64,000 bases of DNA from Paraliobacillus quinghaiensis (lineage in GTDB: Bacteria > Bacillota > Bacilli > Bacillales > Amphibacillaceae): NCBI RefSeq assembly GCF_003426025.1, contig NZ_QJSH01000002.1, positions 186,001-250,000 on the forward strand. The letters run 5' to 3'. Positions 54,942 to 64,000 of the stretch are shown here, piece by piece; position 1 is the first letter of the stretch, and each line of letters opens with the position of its first letter. A program made the translations under genes and the position numbers. The notes beneath the pieces are model-generated. The model was not told the origin of the DNA, searched no databases, and worked only from the letters and a program-made list of their open reading frames with translations.

Positions 54942-56609
54942 TTAAACTTCCATAATAATTGGTAGAACCATCGGACGACGCTTTGTTTTATCAAACAAGA
55001 ATGGTGCAATGGTATCTGTTATTTCATTTTTAATTTCAGACCATTGTGTTGTCTTTCTTTCCATTACTTTATCCAGATGAGCAGATACAAGCTTTTGTGC
55101 TTCATTAATTAAGTCTTCAGATTCTCTCATATAGACAAAACCTCTTGAAATGATATCTGGTCCAGAAGCAATTTTGAATTCTTTCATATTAATGCTCACA
55201 ACAACAATTACAAGCCCTTCTTCTGATAGAATACGACGATCACGTAATACTATATTACCGATATCACCGATACCACTACCATCTACATATATAGCGCCTG
55301 AAGGAATCTTGCCAGCAACAGCAGCTTTTTCCTTACCGAGTGCTAATACATCACCATTATCCATGATGAATGAGTTGCCAGGTGCCACATCACAAGCTTC
55401 TGCATGTTTTGTATGTTCTTTTAACATACGATACTCACCATGAATCGGCATAAAGAATTTTGGACGTAATAAACGTAACATTAACTTCTGTTCTTCTTGT
55501 CCACCATGGCCTGATGTATGAATATCATTTAAAGCACCATGGATAACCTCTGCACCATTGTGTGAAAGCTTGTTAATAATTCTATTAATACTTACTGTGT
55601 TTCCAGGAATTGGTGAAGATGAGAATACGACCGTATCGCCAGGGATTGTTTGGATTTGTCGGTGTGTTCCATTTGCAATTCTTGATAAGGCCGCCATTGG
55701 TTCACCTTGAGAGCCTGTACATAGAATTGTTACTTCATTGGCTGGAAGACGATTGATTTGATGTGCATCAATAAATATATTTTCAGGTGCTTTAATATAA
55801 CCGAGTTCACGTCCAATCGCAATCGATGCTTCCATACTTCTTCCGAAAACCGCAACTTTACGACCATTTTTAACGGCGCCATCAACTATTTGCTGTAATC
55901 TATAAATGTTAGAAGCAAATGTTGCAAAGATGAGTCTTCCGTCAACGCGTGTAAAAATCTCATTAATGCTATCACTTACTACACTTTCAGAGATTGTAAA
56001 GCCAGGCACTTCACTATTTGTACTGTCAGACAATAAGCAAAGTACACCTTCTTTTCCTACTTCAGCCATTTTAGCAATGTTAGCAGGTTCTCCTACTGGT
56101 GTGAAGTCAAATTTAAAGTCACCAGTGTGAACAATATTTCCAGGTGGTGTTTTTACTACTATTCCATATGAATCAGGTATGCTATGTGTTGTTCTAAAAA
56201 ATGTTACAGATGTTTTTCTGAATTTAATAATATCATCTTCTTGAAAAGCGTGAAGCTTAGCGTTTCGCAATAAACCATGTTCCTCTAGTTTATTTTTAAT
56301 TAATCCAAGTGCAAGTTTTCCAGCGTAAATTGGAATATTGATTTCTCTTAATAGGTATGGAATACCACCAATGTGATCTTCGTGACCATGTGTGATAAAA
56401 AGCCCTTTAATTTTATCTTGATTTTGCACAAGATAGGTGTAATCAGGAATGACATAGTCAATGCCTAATAGTTCATCTTCAGGAAATTTAATACCAGCGT
56501 CTATTAAAATAATTTCATCCTGAAACTGAATACCATACGTATTCTTTCCGATTTCTCCTAATCCACCTAATGCAAATACAGCCGATTGATCATTTTTTAC
56601 GAATTTCAT
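54942..56609 (-). CDS. rnjA: Ribonuclease J1
   Basis: A 555-residue metallo-beta-lactamase/beta-CASP nuclease. Zinc ligands lie in HGHEDHIGG (His74, His76, Asp78, His79), in VHTGDFKFD and near THSIPDSYG. The beta-CASP part has [15 protein letters not shown] and [13 protein letters not shown]; a C-terminal domain follows. It is a 5'-3' exonuclease and endonuclease central to mRNA decay. It follows rpoY by three bases, as in other Bacillaceae. Confidence 0.96.
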   Translation of the reverse strand: MKFVKNDQSAVFALGGLGEIGKNTYGIQFQDEIILIDAGIKFPEDELLGIDYVIPDYTYLVQNQDKIKGLFITHGHEDHIGGIPYLLREINIPIYAGKLALGLIKNKLEEHGLLRNAKLHAFQEDDIIKFRKTSVTFFRTTHSIPDSYGIVVKTPPGNIVHTGDFKFDFTPVGEPANIAKMAEVGKEGVLCLLSDSTNSEVPGFTISESVVSDSINEIFTRVDGRLIFATFASNIYRLQQIVDGAVKNGRKVAVFGRSMEASIAIGRELGYIKAPENIFIDAHQINRLPANEVTILCTGSQGEPMAALSRIANGTHRQIQTIPGDTVVFSSSPIPGNTVSINRIINKLSHNGAEVIHGALNDIHTSGHGGQEEQKLMLRLLRPKFFMPIHGEYRMLKEHTKHAEACDVAPGNSFIMDNGDVLALGKEKAAVAGKIPSGAIYVDGSGIGDIGNIVLRDRRILSEEGLVIVVVSINMKEFKIASGPDIISRGFVYMRESEDLINEAQKLVSAHLDKVMERKTTQWSEIKNEITDTIAPFLFDKTKRRPMVLPIIMEV

Positions 56610-56612
56610 AAG

Positions 56613-56822
56613 TTATACGTTCTCCACTTCGAAATGAGCAGACTGTTTTTCATAATCTAGGTGTGCATCATTTAATGGCTGGATAAATTCAATATTAAGA
56701 TTGCGAGTCGCTAACTCTTCTCTTACTTGTCTTTCGGTTTCTGCCTCATAATAAAGGCTTGCTGTTCTTTCTCTTACTGGTATTTCATTAGATAATTCTT
56801 GATATAAAACTTTGTAAATCAT
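56613..56822 (-). CDS. rpoY: RNA polymerase epsilon subunit RpoY
   Basis: A 69-residue protein ([20 protein letters not shown]) with the alpha/beta fold of YkzG. The segment [20 protein letters not shown] is family-typical. It is a small RNA polymerase subunit, structurally like the phage protein Gp2. It stands upstream of rnjA as in B. subtilis. The start follows AAGGAGAG. Confidence 0.92.
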   Translation of the reverse strand: MIYKVLYQELSNEIPVRERTASLYYEAETERQVREELATRNLNIEFIQPLNDAHLDYEKQSAHFEVENV

Positions 56823-56920
56823 TCAATCTCTCCTTAATTCTATTTCTGTTGTTTTTAGAGTACATCTTTTATTACATAGCATTGTTTAAGATGTGGAATG
56901 CAAATCTGATAATGATGTCC

Positions 56921-57019
56921 TTACTTATCGACAGTTTTCTTAATAGCATTCGGAACGCGATTTTGACCTAGTAGTTTTTTCCACCGTTTTCTAAGCTTTT
57001 CTCTCAGCCGCTTCAACAT
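56921..57019 (-). CDS. Small basic peptide, 32 aa, unknown
   Basis: Between def and rpoY an ATG with AAAGGAG eleven bases upstream opens 32 codons. The peptide starts MLKRLREKLRKRWKKLLGQN and continues with a shorter basic tail, so the first 18 residues form a strongly cationic amphipathic helix. It lies where ykrA sits in B. subtilis but is unrelated. It might bind RNA or membranes, or be toxic; none is shown. A TATACT-like box lies upstream near 57095. The rest of 57020-57308 shows no gene. Confidence 0.5.
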   Translation of the reverse strand: MLKRLREKLRKRWKKLLGQNRVPNAIKKTVDK

Positions 57020-57308
57020 TAGCTGCACAGCTCCTTTCGATTAGTTAAAGAAAAGCATAAACAAATAACCGATCCAATCCCTCTTACTTATTAGTATAGT
57101 ATGGAATTGCCATTTTGGAAACAGAAACGTTCTAACTAATACAAAAATTTTAATAAAAGTACGATTATTAGTTATTTTTCGCCTGTTTGACGAAACTTAT
57201 ACGAAAGGAGTGTGTTTTCTTATCAAATAAAAATATATATAGCCAGTAAAAATATAAACTTAAAGACCGAATGTGTACTTAAAGCTTACTATTTACGTAA
57301 CGTTAAGT

Positions 57309-57866
57309 CTATTCTGTATCACATGGTTTTGCGTTCTCAGGTTCAGCAAACGGGTTGTTAGTGTTAATATAGTCATAAAACATGATCCCGTTTAGATGGT
57401 CAATTTCATGTTGCATAACGATAGCGGGGTAACCTCGCAAACGAAACTTCACAGGTTCCCCATCTAGATTAAATGCTTTAACAGTAATCCGTGCATATCT
57501 AGGGACGTAACCCGGAACTTCTCGATCTACAGATAAGCATCCTTCGCCGCTAGAAAGATATGTCTTTTCAACAGAATGGCTTATGATTTTTGGATTAAAT
57601 AACCCCTCGCTATATAAATTTCCATCAAAATCTTCAAAATGAAGTGCGATCATTCGTTTTGAAATGCCAATTTGTGGTGCGGCAATACCAACACCCGGTC
57701 GTAATTTATACTTTTCAGCAAGTTCTTGATCTTGACTATTTTTAAGAAATTGTAACATTTCTTGCAATGTACTTTTGTCTTCTTTATTTGCGGGAAGTTC
57801 AACTTCTGGTGCAACCTGTTCTAAAATTGGGTTACCTTCACGCACAATATCATCCATGGTAATCAA
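57309..57866 (-). CDS. def: Peptide deformylase
   Basis: A 185-residue type 2 (Gram-positive) deformylase. Motif 1 is [10 protein letters not shown], motif 2 EGCLSVDR with the metal Cys, motif 3 QHEIDHLNG with both His and the catalytic Glu. The insertion between motifs 1 and 2 ([17 protein letters not shown]) marks type 2. It removes formyl from nascent N-termini. I choose TTG 57866 ([10 protein letters not shown], matching DefB MITMENIVRD) with AAGGAG ten bases upstream, rather than longer in-frame starts. Confidence 0.93.
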   Translation of the reverse strand: MITMDDIVREGNPILEQVAPEVELPANKEDKSTLQEMLQFLKNSQDQELAEKYKLRPGVGIAAPQIGISKRMIALHFEDFDGNLYSEGLFNPKIISHSVEKTYLSSGEGCLSVDREVPGYVPRYARITVKAFNLDGEPVKFRLRGYPAIVMQHEIDHLNGIMFYDYINTNNPFAEPENAKPCDTE

Positions 57867-58061
57867 CTGTGTCACGCTCCTTGAAAGTGTTTTAACTGTT
57901 ACATAGTGTAACATAATTAATTTATATAATGGTACAAAAAAGTTTTTCCTAAGAATCAACAGAACTTTTATAAAATTGGTATTAGTAATATAACAAGATA
58001 TGTTATACTATTTTCACAAATGTAAAAAATATAATAGAGCAACACGAGGAGGAGGCATATT

Positions 58062-58712
58062 ATGCGATTAAAATTATTTATTATTGGGATTTTAAGTGTC
58101 ACATTTTTAGCTGCATGTTCGGGAGAATCAACTATAGATGATATGTATGTTCACTTAGAAGAAGCTGTTGAACTTGAGAGTGATTTTGTAGCCCAGCAAG
58201 AACCATTAACTGAATTAGAAGAAGAAGAGCAAGCACTGTATCAAGAAATCAGTGAATTAAGTATGGAAGAGTTTGATCAAATTTCTAGCTTAGCAGATGA
58301 AGCTTTAGCATCGATTGAAGAGAGAAAAGAAATTCTTGAAACTGAAGCATCGAGTATAGAAAGTGCTAAGGAAGAATTTGATAAAATTGAGCCAATGATT
58401 GAAGAGTTAGAAGATGAGTCATTGCAAGAAAAGGCTAGAGAACTTGTTGATAAGATGGACGAAAGATATGAAGCTTATCAAACACTTCATGACGCTTATG
58501 CAACATCATTGGAATATGATGAAGAATTATATAATATGTTAAAACAAGAAGATGTAGAAGAAGATGCAATATCAGATCAAATTGAAAAAATCAATGCCCA
58601 GTATCAACTAGTAATTGAGGCAAATGATACCTTTAATGAAAAAACAGAAGCATTTAATCAGGCCAAAAAAACTTTTTATGAATCAACTGATCTCAATGTT
58701 ACATACGAGTAA
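58062..58712 (+). CDS. ykyA: YkyA-type coiled-coil lipoprotein
   Basis: A 216-residue lipoprotein: the signal FIIGILSVTFLAAC has its lipobox Cys at residue 19. The rest is almost entirely acidic alpha-helix and coiled coil (EEAVELESDFVAQQEPLTEL, EERKEILETEASSIESAKEE). It matches B. subtilis YkyA, a putative cell-wall-binding lipoprotein, in position (between def and pdhA) and layout. Function unknown. Confidence 0.85.
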   Translation: MRLKLFIIGILSVTFLAACSGESTIDDMYVHLEEAVELESDFVAQQEPLTELEEEEQALYQEISELSMEEFDQISSLADEALASIEERKEILETEASSIESAKEEFDKIEPMIEELEDESLQEKARELVDKMDERYEAYQTLHDAYATSLEYDEELYNMLKQEDVEEDAISDQIEKINAQYQLVIEANDTFNEKTEAFNQAKKTFYESTDLNVTYE

Positions 58713-58740
58713 AAAGCTTTCATTTGAAAGCTTTTTTTTA
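58711..58740 (+). terminator. Intrinsic terminator after ykyA
   Basis: AAAAAGCTTTCA pairs with TGAAAGCTTTTTTT around TT, overlapping the stop codon. Confidence 0.8.
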
Positions 58741-58775
58741 TTTGTCAAAGACGACAATAAGCTATTATCATGGTA

Positions 58776-58799
58776 ATATAGTTAGTGCGCTAACTATAT
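58776..58799. promoter_or_regulatory. Palindromic operator of the MarR-type gene
   Basis: ATATAGTTAG-TGCG-CTAACTATAT is a perfect 10+10 inverted repeat, 23 bases before the marR-type start codon. Size and place fit an autoregulatory MarR dimer site. Confidence 0.65.
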
Positions 58800-58821
58800 T
58801 ACGTTAGGGGGGGGAAGGTTA

Positions 58822-59253
58822 ATGGATGAAGATTTAGGTTATTTACTCTCAAAAGCTTCTTTATCTGCTAAAAGACTGTTAAATGAACGGTTAAATCAAT
58901 ATGATATAACAGCTACACAATGGGCAGTATTATTTGATTTGTATATCCGAGGTCAGGATGGTGATGAGCAAGTAAAACCAAAAGATATTGCAGAAAAGTT
59001 GGATAGTGATCGGCCAACCATCACTAATATAATAAAACGATTAAATCTAAGGGGATACATTACAATAAAACCAAATCCTAAAGATGGACGTTCATCATTT
59101 ATTGCATTATCTGATCAAGCGAAGCCCTTAATAGAGCCATTAAAAAAAGAAGCGAGTCAAACAATTAATTTTTTAGTTGAAGATTTAGATAGCAGTGAAA
59201 AAGAAATAGCAAGAAACGTTCTGAAGAAAATTATAGAAAAGTCAAAAAAGTAA
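58822..59253 (+). CDS. MarR family transcriptional regulator
   Basis: A 143-residue winged-helix regulator. The recognition helix and wing are in KPKDIAEKLDSDRPTITNII and KRLNLRGYITIKPNPKDGRS. The dimer helices lie at both ends. No cysteine is present, so it would respond to a ligand rather than to thiol oxidation by cysteine. A perfect palindrome lies in its promoter. It splits ykyA from pdhA together with the next gene, an insertion relative to B. subtilis. Confidence 0.88.
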   Translation: MDEDLGYLLSKASLSAKRLLNERLNQYDITATQWAVLFDLYIRGQDGDEQVKPKDIAEKLDSDRPTITNIIKRLNLRGYITIKPNPKDGRSSFIALSDQAKPLIEPLKKEASQTINFLVEDLDSSEKEIARNVLKKIIEKSKK

Positions 59254-59323
59254 GCACATTTCCTTGGTTTGTAACATTGTAATGTCGTAGTTGATATATG
59301 ATGTGACATGGTGAAACTTTCTT

Positions 59324-59483
59324 ATCCGCTCCTCAAATGAAATTGGCTCACTTTCAGCACGCAAGGCCTCAACTAATTTTTAGAAGAAGAGCACTTCTAA
59401 AAATGGATTTTTGGCCCGTGGGGCTGCGGTTACTCGCCCCACCAAACCACCTGCTTCCATAGCGGGTAAGTTATTGCGCACTT
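59324..59483. repeat. Dispersed palindromic repeat, copy C
   Basis: Starts CTTATCCGCTCCTCAAATGA and continues AATTGGCTCACTTTCAG, matching the reverse complement of the right arm of copy B. It ends AGCGGGTAAGTTATTGCGCA, pairing with its own start. Inside lies a second hairpin, TTTTTAGAAG-AAGAG-CACTTCTAAAAA. The whole intergenic region 59254-59565 is taken up by this element plus the next gene's ribosome site. Confidence 0.65.
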
Positions 59484-59565
59484 TATATATTTTGCGTAGT
59501 AGTCTATATAAATAGTCAATTTAAATATTACGAAAACAATAAAAAATAAAAAAGGGAGTGTTTTA

Positions 59566-60426
59566 ATGGGGAAGGTTTTGATTACTGGATATACGGGTAA
59601 TATCGGAAGGTATGTTGTAGAGGGGTTGTTAGATAAAAGTGTTGAAATAGTCTGCGCAAGTAGAAAGGCTGATAAAAGAGAGTCTATTTCGGAATTGCAA
59701 GAAGTAGTTCCGTTCGACTTTCTTAATAGTGAAACTTTTAATGAAGTATTAATAGATGTCGATAGAGTATTTCTGGTTCGACCACCACAACTAGCCTCGC
59801 CTAAAAAGGATATGTATCCCTTTTTAAAATACATTAAGGAAAAAGGAATCAAGCATATTGTCTTTGTGTCTCTTTTGGGTGTTGAAAAGAATCCAATTGC
59901 ACCACATCGAAAAATTGAAGAAATGATAAAAGACTTACATATTACCTATACATTCTTACGCCCGAGTTTTTTTATGCAAAATTTAAGTACAACACATCGC
60001 AACGATATTTTATACCGAGATGAGATTGCGGTCCCAGTTGGTAATGCGATAACTAGTTTTGTTGACACGAGAGATATAGCAGATGTTGCAACAGAAGTAA
60101 TAGCTAATCAGGATCCTGATCAAAATAACATTTATACATTAACCGGGGATGTAGCAATTGATTATTATACAGTGGCTGAGGCACTATCCGAAGTGTTGGA
60201 AAGGTCGATACAATATCGCAAAATAAATTATATGAAATTTAGAAAAGAAACAATTGAAAAAGGTGTAAATAAAAATTTCGCAAATGTAATGACGATGCTT
60301 TATTTCATCACAAGAATGGGGAGTGCAAAAAAAGTAACAAATGATATCGAGCAGATATTAAAACGAAAACCAACAACATTTAGGAGTTTTGCCGAAGATT
60401 ATAAGCGATTATGGGTGAAAAATTAA
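59566..60426 (+). CDS. NmrA/atypical short-chain dehydrogenase-like protein
   Basis: A 286-residue NAD(P)-binding protein. The Rossmann motif GYTGNIG is at residues 8-14. The HIVFVSLLGVEKNPIAPHRKIEE stretch and the FLRPSFFMQN segment are typical of NmrA/NAD(P)H quinone-sensing relatives. The full Tyr-x3-Lys dehydrogenase pair is not evident, so it may sense or use NAD(P)H, or act on quinones. It follows the MarR-type gene and could be its target, but the repeat lies between them. Confidence 0.8.
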   Translation: MGKVLITGYTGNIGRYVVEGLLDKSVEIVCASRKADKRESISELQEVVPFDFLNSETFNEVLIDVDRVFLVRPPQLASPKKDMYPFLKYIKEKGIKHIVFVSLLGVEKNPIAPHRKIEEMIKDLHITYTFLRPSFFMQNLSTTHRNDILYRDEIAVPVGNAITSFVDTRDIADVATEVIANQDPDQNNIYTLTGDVAIDYYTVAEALSEVLERSIQYRKINYMKFRKETIEKGVNKNFANVMTMLYFITRMGSAKKVTNDIEQILKRKPTTFRSFAEDYKRLWVKN

Positions 60427-61858
<1,432 letters not shown>

Positions 61859-61861
61859 ATC

Positions 61862-62839
61862 ATGGCTCAAATGACAATGATCCAAGCAATAACTGATGCT
61901 TTACGCACCGAACTAAAAAATGATGAAAACGTGTTAGTATTTGGAGAAGACGTTGGTCAAAATGGTGGTGTATTCCGTGCGACAGAAGGACTACAAGCTG
62001 AGTTTGGCGAAGAGCGTGTATTCGATACTCCGCTTGCTGAATCTGCAATTGCAGGTATTTCAATCGGTCTAGCAACACAAGGGTATCGTCCTGTACCAGA
62101 AATTCAATTCTTTGGCTTCGTTTATGAAGCAATGGATGCAATTAATGGTCAAATGGCACGTATGCGTTATCGTACTGGTAACACAATGAACGCACCAATC
62201 ACAATTCGCGCTCCATTTGGTGGCGGTGTGCATACACCAGAATTACACGCTGATTCATTAGAAGGTTTAATTGCACAACAACCAGGTATGAAAGTAGTTA
62301 TTCCTTCTAACCCATATGACGCGAAAGGATTGTTAATCTCTTCTATTCGTGACAATGATCCAGTTGTTTATTTAGAGCATATGAAATTGTATCGTTCATT
62401 CCGTGAAGAAGTACCAGAAGAAGAATATACAGTTGAATTAGGTAAAGCAAATGTTAAACGTGAAGGTACAGATGTAACAATTATTGCTTATGGAGCAATG
62501 GTTCAAGCTTCTATGAAAGCAGCTGAAGAGTTAGAAAAAAATGGCGTCGAAGCCGAAGTTATTGATTTAAGAACTGTTATGCCATTAGATATGGATACTA
62601 TTATTAAATCTGTTGAGAAGACAAACCGCGTAGTTGTCGTGCAAGAAGCACAACGTCAAGCTGGTATGGCTTCACACATTACAACTGAAATCCAAGAGCG
62701 CGCAATTTTACATTTAGAAGCTCCAATTTTACGTGTAGCTGCTCCGGATACAGTCTATGCATTTACACAAGCAGAAGAAGTATGGTTACCAAACTATAAT
62801 GATATCGTTGAAAAAGTAAACAAAGTAATTAACTTTTAA
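61862..62839 (+). CDS. pdhB: Pyruvate dehydrogenase E1 component, beta subunit
   Basis: A 325-residue subunit with the ThDP-contacting [16 protein letters not shown] and [17 protein letters not shown] stretches, and [19 protein letters not shown] near the active site. The C-terminal transketolase domain ([27 protein letters not shown]) binds the partner subunit. It starts three bases after pdhA, with AAAGGAG in the pdhA end. Confidence 0.96.
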   Translation: MAQMTMIQAITDALRTELKNDENVLVFGEDVGQNGGVFRATEGLQAEFGEERVFDTPLAESAIAGISIGLATQGYRPVPEIQFFGFVYEAMDAINGQMARMRYRTGNTMNAPITIRAPFGGGVHTPELHADSLEGLIAQQPGMKVVIPSNPYDAKGLLISSIRDNDPVVYLEHMKLYRSFREEVPEEEYTVELGKANVKREGTDVTIIAYGAMVQASMKAAEELEKNGVEAEVIDLRTVMPLDMDTIIKSVEKTNRVVVVQEAQRQAGMASHITTEIQERAILHLEAPILRVAAPDTVYAFTQAEEVWLPNYNDIVEKVNKVINF

Positions 62840-62866
62840 TTAGACTTATGATGGGAGGTAAAAGAA

Positions 62867-64000
62867 ATGGCATTTGAATTTAAACTGCCTGACATTGGTG
62901 AAGGAATCCATGAAGGAGAAATCGTCAAATGGTTTGTAAAAGCCGGAGACGAGATCAAAGAAGACGATGTACTATGTGAAGTGCAAAATGATAAAGCAGT
63001 GGTTGAAATACCATCACCAGTAGAAGGTACAGTAAAAGAAGTACACTTTGAAGAAGGATCTGTAGCAACAGTAGGTCAAACAATTATAACGATTGATGCA
63101 GAAGGATACGAAAACGAAGGTGCAAATGATGAGTCTGAAGAATCTAAGGAGCCAAAACAAGAAGCTCAAACAGAATCTACAGTTGAAAAAACAGGTGCAT
63201 TTGAATTTAAACTACCAGATATTGGTGAAGGTATTCATGAAGGCGAAATCGTTAAATGGTTTGTAAAAGCCGGTCAAGAGATTAAAGAAGACGATGTACT
63301 ATGTGAAGTACAAAATGATAAAGCGGTAGTTGAAATACCATCTCCAGTAGAAGGTACAGTAAAAGAAGTACACTTTGAAGAGGGATCAGTAGCAACGGTA
63401 GGTCAAACAATTGTAACGATCGATGCGGTTGGTTATGAAGGTGAAGCTACTGAAGAAGCTCCTGCAAAAGAAGAAAAAGCTGAAAACCAAGCTCCTAAAG
63501 CAGCTAAAGAGGATGTTGAAGTTGATCCAAGCCGCCGTGTGATTGCAATGCCTTCTGTTCGTAAACATGCGCGTGATAACAATGTTAATATTGGCAATGT
63601 TGCTGGATCTGGTAAAAATGGTCGCGTATTAAAAGAAGATATTGATGCTTACTTAAACGGTGATCAAGCTGTTGAAACAGAAGCTCCTAAAGAAGATACA
63701 AAAGCTGATCAAGGTAAAACAGTTATTAAAGATGAGAAAGCACCTGCAGCAGCAAAACAAACTGTTCCAGAAGGTGAATTTCCTGAAACGCGCGAAAAAA
63801 TGTCTAATATTCGAAAATCTATTGCAAAAGCAATGGTTAATTCGAAACAAAAAGCACCTCATGTAACATTACATGATGAAGTTGATGTTACTGAACTAGT
63901 AGCACACAGAAAGAAATTTAAAGCTGTAGCAGCTGAAAAAGATATTAAGTTAACATATCTTCCATATGTTGTTAAAGCACTTGTTTCAGCATTGAAACAA
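62867..64000 (+). CDS. pdhC: Pyruvate dehydrogenase E2 (dihydrolipoamide acetyltransferase), partial, two lipoyl domains
   Basis: The gene runs past the window end; 378 codons are visible, starting ATG 62867 behind GGGAGGT. Two lipoyl domains occupy about residues 1-82 and 110-191, each with the lipoylation site QNDKAVVEI (Lys43 and Lys152). Acidic, Ala/Pro-rich linkers follow both. The E1/E3-binding domain is at about 223-263 ([28 protein letters not shown]). The acetyltransferase core begins near residue 310 ([13 protein letters not shown]). B. subtilis E2 has a single lipoyl domain. The two copies differ at only three of about 82 positions. Confidence 0.93.
   Translation, partial: MAFEFKLPDIGEGIHEGEIVKWFVKAGDEIKEDDVLCEVQNDKAVVEIPSPVEGTVKEVHFEEGSVATVGQTIITIDAEGYENEGANDESEESKEPKQEAQTESTVEKTGAFEFKLPDIGEGIHEGEIVKWFVKAGQEIKEDDVLCEVQNDKAVVEIPSPVEGTVKEVHFEEGSVATVGQTIVTIDAVGYEGEATEEAPAKEEKAENQAPKAAKEDVEVDPSRRVIAMPSVRKHARDNNVNIGNVAGSGKNGRVLKEDIDAYLNGDQAVETEAPKEDTKADQGKTVIKDEKAPAAAKQTVPEGEFPETREKMSNIRKSIAKAMVNSKQKAPHVTLHDEVDVTELVAHRKKFKAVAAEKDIKLTYLPYVVKALVSALKQ
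62870..63112 (+). repeat. Intragenic repeat, lipoyl domain copy 1 of pdhC
   Basis: Codons 2-82, from GCATTTGAATTTAAACTGCC to the GGATACGAA end. It recurs 327 bases downstream at 63197-63439, with mostly third-position differences. Confidence 0.9.
63197..63439 (+). repeat. Intragenic repeat, lipoyl domain copy 2 of pdhC
   Basis: Codons 111-191. Relative to copy 1 the changes are Asp28 to Gln, Ile74 to Val and Glu79 to Val. DNA stretches such as GAAATACCATC-CCAGTAGAAGGTACAG are identical or nearly so. Confidence 0.9.

Noticed and set aside
57200-57330. Plus-strand GTG frame near AAAGGAGTGTG, upstream of and overlapping the end of def
   Set aside because: The start is only one base from the purine run, the frame overlaps def on the other strand, and the peptide looks random.

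Overview
The window is a chromosomal segment of a low-GC, endospore-forming Firmicute of the family Bacillaceae. The evidence is Bacillus-type AGGAGG ribosome-binding sites, sporulation genes (spoVAE type, YhcN/YlaJ type, Spo0E type, an Sda-like gene), a T-box ilv-leu operon, and gene order shared with Bacillus subtilis in two long blocks (ykyB-ykuL-dapH-dapL-ykuS-ykuT-ykuU-ykuV, and ktrC-rnjA-rpoY-def-ykyA-pdhABC). A halotolerant genus such as Oceanobacillus, Virgibacillus or Gracilibacillus would fit, but I cannot fix the genus from the sequence.

Layout. 1-6.9 kb: end of a HAD phosphatase gene, a GNAT acetyltransferase, the iron(II) importer feoAB with its small Cys-rich partner under apparent Fnr and Fur control, a YumB-type NADH dehydrogenase, and a YebC regulator. 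6.9-12.4 kb: a DEDDh exonuclease, an M20 amidohydrolase, an ArtPQR-type amino acid ABC importer, small membrane proteins, and an Sda-like sporulation checkpoint gene on the minus strand. 12.4-18.4 kb: a MoxR/DUF58/DUF4129 operon, a MhqD-type hydrolase behind a probable MhqR operator, a 6-phosphogluconolactonase family protein and a small secreted protein. 18.4-27.2 kb: the complete ilvB-ilvN-ilvC-leuA-leuB-leuC-leuD operon (minus strand) with promoter, T-box leader and an upstream CodY-like box. 27.3-34.2 kb: a DUF6884-like gene, a ktrB broken by an internal deletion, an orphan holin-amidase pair, an M3 oligopeptidase, a dehydrogenase remnant and sporulation genes. 34.2-38.6 kb: a tight five-gene minus-strand operon: signal peptidase I, zinc-ribbon membrane protein, HtrA-like protease, lipoprotein, nitroreductase.

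39-48 kb: the acetyl branch of diaminopimelate synthesis (patA, dapH, dapL), the c-di-AMP receptor darB, a patatin-like phospholipase, a mechanosensitive channel and a peroxiredoxin/thioredoxin pair. 48-52 kb: an asymmetric heterodimeric ABC exporter. 52-54 kb: a complete group II intron inserted in one arm of a large palindromic repeat. 54-64 kb: ktrC, RNase J1, RpoY, peptide deformylase, YkyA, a MarR regulator with a palindromic operator, an NmrA-type protein and the pyruvate dehydrogenase genes. pdhC runs off the window and encodes two nearly identical lipoyl domains.

How the parts relate. Several genes touch potassium and c-di-AMP (ktrC, darB, broken ktrB), which suggests that KtrC works with a KtrB/KtrD subunit encoded elsewhere. 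Two independent brakes on the sporulation phosphorelay (Sda-like and Spo0E-like) are present. The three palindromic elements and the intron are the main mobile or repetitive DNA. No tRNA, rRNA or CRISPR array was seen.
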